From contig CAKPXW010000095.1 of the NCBI GenBank assembly GCA_934202505.1, positions 1-6,795 of the forward strand: DNA of 6,795 nucleotides. Direction: 5' to 3'. This DNA is from an uncultured Bacilli bacterium (lineage in GTDB: Bacteria; Bacillota_I; Bacilli_A; RFN20; CAG-631). The notes beneath the pieces are model-generated. The model worked only from the letters and a program-made list of their open reading frames with translations. It ran no database searches and had not been told where the DNA came from. The position numbers and the translations under genes were made by a program. The number at the start of each line of letters is the position of its first letter. Position 1 is the first letter of the stretch. Below, one piece after another: positions 1 to 5,953 of the stretch.

Positions 1-436
1 GAGTTAAAGCTGTAGCATAAATTAAATCTTTATCGATTTTATCAATAATAAAATCTAATATTCCATCATTTAATAAAATATGTCCTTTAGCAAAAACATC
101 TAAGGCAATATTTGGATAATTAATCGGAACAATATTATCATGAGCAGTAGATTCTTTACCAGTAAAAATAAATTTATCGCCTTTATTTACTTTTATTGGT
201 GTTTCAACATTTCCAGTTCGAACTTCTGGTCCTTTAATATCTATCATTATAGCAAGTGGAACATTTAAATCTTCTCTTACTTTTTTAACAAGTTCAATTC
301 TTTTTTGATCAACTTCATAATTGCAATGTGCCATATTAAATCTTACAACGTTCATTCCAGCTTGTACCATTGCAGTTAGCACATCATAATTATCCATTGA
401 AGGTCCAAATGTACAAATAATTTTTGTTTTTCTCAT
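1..436 (-). CDS. pyk: Pyruvate kinase, N-terminal part (3' end outside window)
   Basis: Catalyses the last step of glycolysis in the cytoplasm: PEP + ADP to pyruvate + ATP. The 145 visible codons cover the start of the TIM-barrel A domain and part of the inserted B domain; the frame is open to the window edge. Seen: RKTKIICTFGPS (residues 2-13), AGMNVVRFN (26-34) with substrate-binding Arg32 and Asn34, IDIKGPEVRTG (65-75) with Asp66, Lys68, Glu71 and Arg73, and the B-domain signature GHILLNDG (118-125). Glu71 at the position that separates K+-dependent (Glu) from K+-independent (Lys) enzymes points to the K+-dependent type. However, the usual NxSH motif reads NMAH, so the Ser K+ ligand is Ala36, and the Thr of DTKGPE is Ile67. 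The ATG follows GAGAGGGG by 6 nt, a good ribosome binding site. It lies downstream of pckA, across a terminator. The family assignment is firm; the catalytic Lys and the C domain are not visible. Confidence 0.95.
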   Translation of the reverse strand, partial: MRKTKIICTFGPSMDNYDVLTAMVQAGMNVVRFNMAHCNYEVDQKRIELVKKVREDLNVPLAIMIDIKGPEVRTGNVETPIKVNKGDKFIFTGKESTAHDNIVPINYPNIALDVFAKGHILLNDGILDFIIDKIDKDLIYATALT

Positions 437-467
437 AGTTTACCCCTCTCTAAAAAAAATCAAAATA

Positions 468-476
468 ATTTTAACA
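468..476 (-). promoter_or_regulatory. Candidate extended -10 promoter for pyk
   Basis: On the minus strand the sequence reads TGTTAAAAT: a -10 hexamer TAAAAT at 468-473 preceded by TG at 475-476, the extended -10 arrangement. The predicted start lies near 461, giving a leader of about 25 nt before the pyk ATG. The hexamer 17 nt upstream (TGCTAA, 491-496) is a poor -35, so the call rests on the extended -10 and on the terminator just upstream. In DNA this AT-rich, chance matches are common. Confidence 0.4.
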
Positions 477-510
477 TATTTTATTATGTTTTAGCACATA
501 TTTTAAATTC

Positions 511-559
511 TTTATAAAAAACTAAGAGACAACTTATAGTAAATTGAACTCTTAGTTTT
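511..559 (-). terminator. Intrinsic terminator after pckA
   Basis: A perfect 11-bp stem pairs 549-559 with 518-528 (minus-strand arms AAAACTAAGAG and CTCTTAGTTTT), with a 20-nt loop. The 3' arm runs into six T's followed by ATAAA on the minus strand. It begins 24 nt after the pckA stop codon. The loop is long for a classic terminator and the stem has only three G-C pairs, but the position and U-tract fit pckA termination. It would separate pckA from pyk. Confidence 0.75.
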
Positions 560-582
560 CCATTATTATATTAATCTAATTA

Positions 583-2187
583 TTATAACTTTGGTCCAGC
601 TTTAACTAATGCTTTTCCTGCTTCATTTCCTTCATATTTCTTGAAGTTCTTAATGAATCTACTAGCTAAATCTTGAGCTTTAGTTTCCCATTCTTGAGGA
701 TTAGCATATGTATCTCTAGGATCTAAGATGTGTGAATCAACACCTGGAAGTTCAGTAGGTACTTCAAATTCAAAATGAGGGATAACTTTTGTTGGAGCAG
801 TTTTAATTGAACCATTTAAGATAGCATCAATAATTCCACGAGTATCTTTAATAGAAATACGTTTACCAGAGCCATTCCATCCTGTATTAACAAGATATGC
901 TTTAGCACCTGATTTTTGCATCTTCTTAACTAATTCTTGTGCATATTTTGTTGGATGTAATTCCAAGAATGCTTGACCAAAACATGCTGAGAATGTAGGA
1001 GTTGGTTCAGTAATTCCTCTTTCAGTACCAGCAAGTTTCGCTGTAAATCCTGATAAGAAATAATATTGAGTTTGTTCTGGAGTTAAAATTGAAACTGGAG
1101 GTAATACTCCAAAGGCATCTGCAGATAGGAAGATAACATTTTTAGCTTCTGGAGCAGATGAAATTGGTCTAACAATATTTTTAATATGGTCAATTGGATA
1201 AGATACACGAGTATTTTCAGTAACACTCTTATCAGCAAAATCAATATGACCTTCACTATCTAAAGTAACATTTTCAAGTAAGGCATTTCTTTTAATTGCA
1301 TTATAGATATCTGGTTCTGAATCTTTATCAAGATTGATAACTTTAGCATAGCAACCACCTTCAAAGTTGAATACGCCATTGTCATCCCAACCATGTTCAT
1401 CATCACCAATTAGTAAACGTTTTGGATCTGTTGATAATGTTGTTTTTCCAGTTCCTGAAAGTCCAAAGAAAATTGCAGTATTTTTACCATCTAAATCTGT
1501 ATTAGCAGAGCAGTGCATAGATGCAATACCTTTAAGTGGTAAATAGTAGTTCATCATTGAGAACATACCTTTTTTCATTTCACCACCATACCAAGTGTTA
1601 ATAATAACTTGTTCATGTGATGTAATGTTGAATACAACTGCAGTTTCAGAATTTAAACCAAGTTCTTTATAATTTGTAACTTTAGCTTTTGAAGCATTGT
1701 ATACAACAAAGTTTGGCTCAAAATTTTCAAGTTCTTCATCAGTAGGTTTAATAAACATATTTCTAATGAAATGAGCTTGCCAAGCAACTTCAACGATGAA
1801 ACGGATAGCCATACGAGTATCTTTGTTGGCACCACAATATGCATCAACAACAAATAATCTCTTATTAGATAATTCTTTCTTAGCAATATCTTTTACAGCA
1901 TTCCATGCTTCAAGACTTGCAGGATGGTTATCATTTTTATATTCATCAGATGTCCACCAAATAGTGTCTTTTGAATTTTCATCTACAACGATAAACTTAT
2001 CTTTAGGAGAACGTCCTGTGTAGATACCTGTCATTACATTAACAGCACCTAATTCACTAACTTGTCCTTTTTCATATCCTTCAAGTTTTGAATCAGTTTC
2101 TTCCTTAAATAATTGTTCATATGAAGGATTATAAACGATTTCTGTAGTACCTGTAATTCCATATTTTGTTAGGTCAATTTTTTTCAT
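583..2187 (-). CDS. pckA: Phosphoenolpyruvate carboxykinase (ATP)
   Basis: Cytoplasmic enzyme interconverting oxaloacetate + ATP and PEP + CO2 + ADP; it serves gluconeogenesis or, in CO2-rich fermenters, PEP carboxylation with ATP gain. At 534 aa it has the normal length of the ATP-dependent family. Seen: substrate-site Arg59 in TGRSPKDK (57-64); WYGGEMKKG (199-207) with the metal/substrate Lys pair; His225 in MHCSAN; P-loop GLSGTGKTT (242-250); kinase-2 motif IGDDEHGW (260-267) with metal-binding Asp262/Asp263; Arg327 in ENTRVSYP; GITEPTPTFSACFG (391-404); NTGWNGSGKRI (434-444). All key residues are intact. The ATG at 2187 gives the expected N-terminus, although upstream there is only a weak AAAAGAT-like ribosome binding site. 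It is preceded by a leader duplicated elsewhere in the window and followed by a terminator. Pyruvate kinase comes next on the same strand, so the two PEP-consuming enzymes are neighbours. Confidence 0.98.
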   Translation of the reverse strand: MKKIDLTKYGITGTTEIVYNPSYEQLFKEETDSKLEGYEKGQVSELGAVNVMTGIYTGRSPKDKFIVVDENSKDTIWWTSDEYKNDNHPASLEAWNAVKDIAKKELSNKRLFVVDAYCGANKDTRMAIRFIVEVAWQAHFIRNMFIKPTDEELENFEPNFVVYNASKAKVTNYKELGLNSETAVVFNITSHEQVIINTWYGGEMKKGMFSMMNYYLPLKGIASMHCSANTDLDGKNTAIFFGLSGTGKTTLSTDPKRLLIGDDEHGWDDNGVFNFEGGCYAKVINLDKDSEPDIYNAIKRNALLENVTLDSEGHIDFADKSVTENTRVSYPIDHIKNIVRPISSAPEAKNVIFLSADAFGVLPPVSILTPEQTQYYFLSGFTAKLAGTERGITEPTPTFSACFGQAFLELHPTKYAQELVKKMQKSGAKAYLVNTGWNGSGKRISIKDTRGIIDAILNGSIKTAPTKVIPHFEFEVPTELPGVDSHILDPRDTYANPQEWETKAQDLASRFIKNFKKYEGNEAGKALVKAGPKL

Positions 2188-2218
2188 ATTATATCTTTTA
2201 AAAATCTTAATATTTACG

Positions 2219-2287
2219 TGAAATTACTAAAATAGCAATTTCAAAATCTATTCTAGCATTTTTATTTAATAAATTAAATATAAAAAA
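2219..2287 (-). repeat. Direct repeat copy A: pckA leader element
   Basis: Aligns without gaps to 3923-3991 (offset 1704 bp), with 59 of 69 positions identical by hand count. Both copies have the same orientation. This copy lies 32 bp upstream of the pckA start codon and contains the candidate pckA promoter. It includes an 8-bp inverted repeat TATTTAAT-AA-ATTAAATA (2263-2280) and an imperfect 16-bp palindrome TAAAATAGCAATTTCA (2228-2243). With a 1-3 nt gap, weaker similarity continues through the pckA ATG. Confidence 0.8.
2250..2278 (-). promoter_or_regulatory. Candidate pckA promoter (extended -10)
   Basis: The minus strand carries TGCTAGAAT: a -10 TAGAAT at 2250-2255 with an extended TG at 2257-2258. 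The hexamer 17 nt upstream (TTTAAT, 2273-2278) is a weak -35 that overlaps the 18-bp inverted repeat. A perfect A7-TA-T7 palindrome (2282-2297) just upstream could act as an UP-like element. The predicted start near 2243 gives a leader of roughly 55 nt. The matching -10 in the other repeat copy is TGGAAT, a poorer match, so only this copy may be an active promoter. Confidence 0.45.
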
Positions 2288-2325
2288 ATATTTTTTTCGG
2301 TATATAATTATCGAATGAAATCTTT

Positions 2326-2354
2326 TGACACTTTTTTGTCATATTTTGTCATAT
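2326..2354. promoter_or_regulatory. Phased TGACA/TGTCA motifs upstream of pckA
   Basis: On the plus strand TGACA occurs at 2326-2330 and TGTCA at 2337-2341 and 2347-2351. The last two belong to a tandem 10-bp repeat TTTTGTCATA (2334-2353). The spacing of 10-11 bp puts the motifs on one face of the helix, as expected of a repressor or activator site. They lie about 80-100 bp upstream of the predicted pckA transcription start. Regulation of pckA through upstream operators is common in Bacillota, but I cannot assign this motif to a known regulator. Confidence 0.3.
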
Positions 2355-2410
2355 TTATGTAATTTAAAAATATGTAAATAATATTATTCGTTATTAAAAA
2401 TATAATTTAA

Positions 2411-3709
2411 CTATTTTTCAATACAAAATATTGCATACAATGGCACAGATTTTATTCCATTTTCTAGTCCAAAATTTTTTAATGATAACCTTAATGAATA
2501 TTTAGGCGCATACCTACTTTCATAAACAGATAAGCTTCTTGAACGTGTATTATCTGATGCTTTTACTTCGATTGGAATAATGTCTTCTCCTATTCTAGAA
2601 ATAAAATCAATTTCTGCTTGATTACCACTTGTCCAATAATATAAAGCAAAGCCACTTGCTACAAGTTGGTTAAAGACATAATTTTCTGTTAAACCACCTT
2701 TAAAATTTTGTAGTAAAGTATTGTCACTTTGAATATCATCAAAATGAATATCTTGACTTGCACAACATAATCCAACGTCATTCATATAAAATTTAAAATC
2801 CGTTAATGACCTATATGAATTTAAAGGTATGGCAATTTGTTCAACGCGGTATAGTTGACTTGCAATTCCTGATAAGCATAGCCATTCTATGGCTCCTTCA
2901 AATTCTGAAGCACGACCACCTGGTTTTACATATTTATATTGAAACTTTTTATTTTCTTTAGCAAGTTGTGTACTAATATTTTTATAAACAATCTTCGTTT
3001 TAGGAATTTCCGATTGCTTATTATATTTACTCATATCATTTTGATAAGCTTCTAAGATAGTAAGTTGCGATATTCTTGCCATTTCGGTGTTTTTGTTCTT
3101 TATATAATTTTCAACTACCTCTGGCATACCACCAATATACAAAAATTCTTTATAATACTCTATCGAACGTTTATGAAAAAGTATATCTAATGGCTTATTC
3201 TCCTTATAACATTCTTTAATTTGGCGTATTAAATATTCTTCACCTTTGGCAAGTAAATATTCTTCAAAATCCATAGGATACATAGTTAAAAATTGAACTT
3301 TTCCTACTGGAAACGAAAAATTGCCGCGATTAACACTAACGCCAAGTAATGAACCAAGTGCAATAATATGATATTCATTAGCATCTTCGTTAAAATATTT
3401 TAAGGAAGTGACTGCTTTAGGACACGCTTGAATCTCATCAAAAATAATCAAAGTACTTCCCGGTAAAATTTCTTTTCTTTTATAACTTTCCAATTTCCGA
3501 ATAATATTTATAGGATTCAAGTCACAAAAAAAATCTTCCAAACCTTTTTCTTTTTCAAAATTGCAATAAACATAATTTGCATATTCTTTTCCAGCAAAAT
3601 AATTAACGATATAGGTTTTGCCAACCTGTCTTGCACCTTGTAATATTAATGGTTTTCTTAAATCACTATTTTTCCATTTCAACAAGTTTTGATAAATCTT
3701 ACGTTCCAT
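2411..3709 (-). CDS. AAA ATPase with C-terminal DUF4143 domain
   Basis: A 432-aa cytoplasmic protein with the two-domain plan of the AAA_14/DUF4143 family, whose biological role is poorly defined. The N-terminal ATPase shows Walker A GARQVGKT (25-32), Walker B LIIFDEIQ (87-94) with Asp91/Glu92, a sensor-1-like ALGSLLG (117-123) and the family motif TMYPMDFEEYL (142-152). The C-terminal DUF4143 part has GGLTENYVFNQL (338-349), AEIDFI (365-370) and IPIEVKAS (378-385). Glu342, Asp368, Glu381 and Lys383 give a PD-(D/E)XK-like nuclease-fold pattern. The ATG follows GGAGG (3716-3720) by 6 nt, the strongest ribosome binding site in the window. It has its own promoter, and no partner gene overlaps it. 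Codons such as CGC, GGC and TCG (residues 128-132) look less AT-biased than in its neighbours. It is flanked by direct copies of the pckA leader, which suggests acquisition. Length and motifs look intact. Targeting, defence or toxin-like roles remain open. Confidence 0.9.
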   Translation of the reverse strand: MERKIYQNLLKWKNSDLRKPLILQGARQVGKTYIVNYFAGKEYANYVYCNFEKEKGLEDFFCDLNPINIIRKLESYKRKEILPGSTLIIFDEIQACPKAVTSLKYFNEDANEYHIIALGSLLGVSVNRGNFSFPVGKVQFLTMYPMDFEEYLLAKGEEYLIRQIKECYKENKPLDILFHKRSIEYYKEFLYIGGMPEVVENYIKNKNTEMARISQLTILEAYQNDMSKYNKQSEIPKTKIVYKNISTQLAKENKKFQYKYVKPGGRASEFEGAIEWLCLSGIASQLYRVEQIAIPLNSYRSLTDFKFYMNDVGLCCASQDIHFDDIQSDNTLLQNFKGGLTENYVFNQLVASGFALYYWTSGNQAEIDFISRIGEDIIPIEVKASDNTRSRSLSVYESRYAPKYSLRLSLKNFGLENGIKSVPLYAIFCIEK

Positions 3710-3715
3710 ATTGAT

Positions 3716-3758
3716 CCTCCATCAATATTATTATAACGCATAAATGTATTTTAGCCAA
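3716..3758 (-). promoter_or_regulatory. Promoter and ribosome binding site of the DUF4143 gene
   Basis: The minus strand has a -35 TTGGCT (3753-3758), a 17-nt spacer and a perfect -10 TATAAT (3730-3735). The predicted start is near 3723, just upstream of GGAGG (3716-3720), which stands 6 nt before the ATG. This is the best sigma-A-type promoter in the window and shows that the ATPase is transcribed independently of the PBP gene, with a very short leader. Confidence 0.7.
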
Positions 3759-3761
3759 TTA

Positions 3762-3812
3762 TTTTTACATTTTTCTATAGATAGTTTTTACCATTTTTTA
3801 CACTTTTCTATA
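3762..3812. repeat. 18-bp direct repeat upstream of the DUF4143 promoter
   Basis: TTTTTACATTTTTCTATA (3762-3779) recurs at 3795-3812 with one mismatch, giving a 33-bp period, about three helical turns. A third, partial copy of the TTTTTACA core lies at 3822-3829. The block ends 3 bp from the -35 hexamer of the ATPase promoter, a typical place for regulator binding, but the sequence is simple and AT-rich, so slippage or chance is also possible. Confidence 0.45.
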
Positions 3813-3922
3813 TTTAACGCTTTTTTACAACATTTTTATCATAATAACGATACAAAACTTATCTTTAAATATTAGTATGTCATATATTTCATTATAAACT
3901 TTAAAATTTTTATATTTTTGTA

Positions 3923-3991
3923 TGAAATAAGTAAAATTGCAATTTTAAAATCTATTCCAATATTTTTAATTAATAAATTAATTATTAAAAA
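3923..3991 (-). repeat. Direct repeat copy B: pckA-leader-like element
   Basis: Second copy of the element at 2219-2287 (59/69 identical), abutting the PBP stop codon and about 210 bp upstream of the ATPase start. It contains a perfect 16-bp palindrome TAAAATTGCAATTTTA (3932-3947) and an 8-bp inverted repeat (3967-3984) whose two differences from copy A are compensatory. Gapped similarity continues to an ATG at 3890-3892, matching the pckA start, but that frame stops after six codons (MKYMTY), so no gene is intact there. Confidence 0.8.
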
Positions 3992-5893
3992 TTATGTAAA
4001 TAGAATTACTTCTTTTCCTTGTTCAATACTACTTCCACTATGTGGAAGTTGATAAATAACTTTATTTCCATTTCCCATTTTTATAAGTTTAAAATTATTA
4101 GATTTGCAACTATCTATATCTTTTCCTACATAATTTTCTACAATAGCGGTTTTTATATCCATCCAAGTATATTCAAAAGGAATTCCATCATTTTTAGGCT
4201 TTATATTTAAATAAGAGATAATATCTTGATTAATCTTTTTAATAATTGGTCCTACAATTGTTCCACCATACTTTATAACACTTTTAGGTCTTTCAAGGCA
4301 AACATAAGATACAATTTGTGGATTATCCATAGGAAAGCCACTAATATATGATAAAATATAATCATTTTCCATATATTTACCATTATTTGCAATTTGGGCA
4401 GTTCCTGTTTTTCCACCTATTTTATATCCTTCAATATAAGCTTTTCTACCAGATCCTTTTGCAACAACGCTTTCTAAAGCATAACGCATTTTTAAAGATG
4501 TATCTTTAGTTATAACATCTTCTTTATTTATTATTGTAGGAAAACTAAATATTTCTTCATCAATGTTTGGTAATAAAATACTTTTTACTATTTTAGGCTG
4601 ATAAAGAATTCCACCATTGATAACTGCACTAAATGCTCTTGCCATTTGGATCATCGAAACAGATATTCCTTGTCCAAAAGATGTTGTAGCATTTTCCAAA
4701 TTGTTATATTTTTCATAATCAAAAAAAATTCCTGATGTTTCTCCTATCATATCGATATTGGTTTTTTTTGAAAAGCCAAAATTTAAGACATAATTATATA
4801 GTTTTTCTTTACCAAGTCTTCTACTTATTTCTACAAATCCTGGATTAGATGAATTTTCAAGTACTTCTAAGAATGTTTGTAATCCGTGCCCACCTTTTTT
4901 CCATGACTTAATTTTAAATCCATCAACATATTCATATCCTTTATCATAATAAGTATCTTTTTCCATATCAATTACTTTTTCATTAATAGCTGCTGCAAAA
5001 GAAAAAACTTTAAAAGTTGAGCCGGGTTCATAACTTTTCCAAATTGGTAAATTTCTATTATAAACATCTTTATCATATTCTTGATATTTATTTAAATTAA
5101 AGGTTGGTCTTGAAGCAATTGCAAGTATTTCTCCATTATTAGGATTCATAATAATTCCATAAATGGATTCTGGTGAATATTTTAAATATGCATTTTCAAG
5201 TTCTCGTTCTAGTACTTGTTGGATTTTCAAATCTACTGTTAGTTTTAAAGAATAACCATTTAATGGTGCAGTAATTGAAGAAGATAAATTATTAATTATT
5301 CCTCCTTTAGCATCTAAATAATAATTTAAAGTTCCATTAACTCCTTTTAAATAATCATCATATTTGCTTTCAATTCCTGCAAGACCTTGATTATCAATAC
5401 CAACAAACCCTAAGGAACTAGCAAGTAATTCATCATAAGGATAATATCTTTTATTATCATATACTAAATAAACTCCTTCAAAATTTAAAGCATTAATTCT
5501 TTCAATTTGATAATCATTTAAATTTTTCCCTTCTGGATATATTTTTACTATGGATTCTTTTTTACTAATTTTTTTTAAAATACTTTCATAATTAGTATTT
5601 AATATACTAGCTAAGTCTTTAGCACAAGCATTTTTATCTTTTATTTGAAAAGGAATAACATATAAGGACATTGATGCTAAATTACTAGCTAATACATTTA
5701 AATTTTTATCATAAATTATTCCTCTTGAAGCCGATAAAGGAAAACTTCTTTGCCAAGATTCATTAGCAAGATTATTTATTTTTTTATAATTAATGATTTC
5801 AATATAAAATAATTTTCCTAAGACACAAAAAAGCAAGAAATAAATAAAACATTCATAAATAATTGTTTTTTTTCTTAAAGATGCATAAATCAT
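3992..5893 (-). CDS. Class B penicillin-binding protein, FtsI/SpoVD type, one PASTA domain
   Basis: Membrane-anchored D,D-transpeptidase that cross-links peptidoglycan outside the membrane, normally working with a SEDS glycosyltransferase (FtsW/SpoVE type). The 633-aa protein has a short cytoplasmic N-terminus, one membrane segment (about 10-34), and a PBP dimerisation domain starting with the ASRGIIYDKN motif (55-64). The transpeptidase domain follows, with nucleophile Ser292 in STFK (292-295), SSN (348-350) and KTGT (495-498), and then a C-terminal PASTA domain (about 578-633, with QLPHSG-like core). All three catalytic motifs are intact. The size and single PASTA domain resemble SpoVD (about 645 aa) more than the longer two-PASTA PBP2B of Bacillus, but without the division/cell-wall gene cluster around it I leave the symbol blank. 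The ATG is preceded by GGTGAT at about 4 nt spacing. A terminator separates it from the upstream gene. No convincing promoter lies in the 58-bp gap, and no classic terminator follows the stop. Confidence 0.95.
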   Translation of the reverse strand: MIYASLRKKTIIYECFIYFLLFCVLGKLFYIEIINYKKINNLANESWQRSFPLSASRGIIYDKNLNVLASNLASMSLYVIPFQIKDKNACAKDLASILNTNYESILKKISKKESIVKIYPEGKNLNDYQIERINALNFEGVYLVYDNKRYYPYDELLASSLGFVGIDNQGLAGIESKYDDYLKGVNGTLNYYLDAKGGIINNLSSSITAPLNGYSLKLTVDLKIQQVLERELENAYLKYSPESIYGIIMNPNNGEILAIASRPTFNLNKYQEYDKDVYNRNLPIWKSYEPGSTFKVFSFAAAINEKVIDMEKDTYYDKGYEYVDGFKIKSWKKGGHGLQTFLEVLENSSNPGFVEISRRLGKEKLYNYVLNFGFSKKTNIDMIGETSGIFFDYEKYNNLENATTSFGQGISVSMIQMARAFSAVINGGILYQPKIVKSILLPNIDEEIFSFPTIINKEDVITKDTSLKMRYALESVVAKGSGRKAYIEGYKIGGKTGTAQIANNGKYMENDYILSYISGFPMDNPQIVSYVCLERPKSVIKYGGTIVGPIIKKINQDIISYLNIKPKNDGIPFEYTWMDIKTAIVENYVGKDIDSCKSNNFKLIKMGNGNKVIYQLPHSGSSIEQGKEVILFT

Positions 5894-5923
5894 AAAATCA
5901 CCATAAAATTATATGCATAATTT

Positions 5924-5953
5924 AAAAAAAAAAGACTCATTTAGCGAGTCTTT
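5924..5953 (-). terminator. Intrinsic terminator of the membrane-protein gene
   Basis: A perfect 8-bp stem, AAAGACTC (minus strand, 5946-5953) paired with GAGTCTTT (5931-5938), with a 7-nt loop GCTAAAT, followed directly by seven more T's (5924-5930). This is a strong Rho-independent terminator. The TAA stop codon (5952-5954) overlaps the base of the stem, so there is no spacer between the end of translation and the hairpin. Confidence 0.9.

Noticed and set aside
2325..2330. TTGACA on the plus strand as a promoter -35
   Set aside because: No good -10 at 16-18 bp and no plus-strand gene downstream.
2359..2410. AT-only palindrome after the DUF4143 stop as a terminator
   Set aside because: AATAATATTATT has no G-C pairs and no proper adjoining U-tract; hairpins like this arise often by chance in such AT-rich DNA.
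3840..3892. Decayed second copy of the pckA coding region after copy B
   Set aside because: The ATG region resembles pckA, but the frame stops after six codons and further similarity is too weak to separate from AT-rich background.
4019..4210. Plus-strand reading frames inside the PBP, membrane-protein and pckA genes
   Set aside because: They lie opposite clearly conserved coding sequence, lack ribosome binding sites and show no recognisable domains.
5890..5904. Tiny upstream ORF (ATG GTG ATT TTA TGA) overlapping the PBP start
   Set aside because: It contains the PBP ribosome binding site and has none of its own; probably chance.
5908..5913. TATAAT as a PBP promoter -10
   Set aside because: The predicted start would fall inside the ribosome binding site, and the -35 position is in the terminator T-run with no match to TTGACA. 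It cannot be excluded but is not supported.
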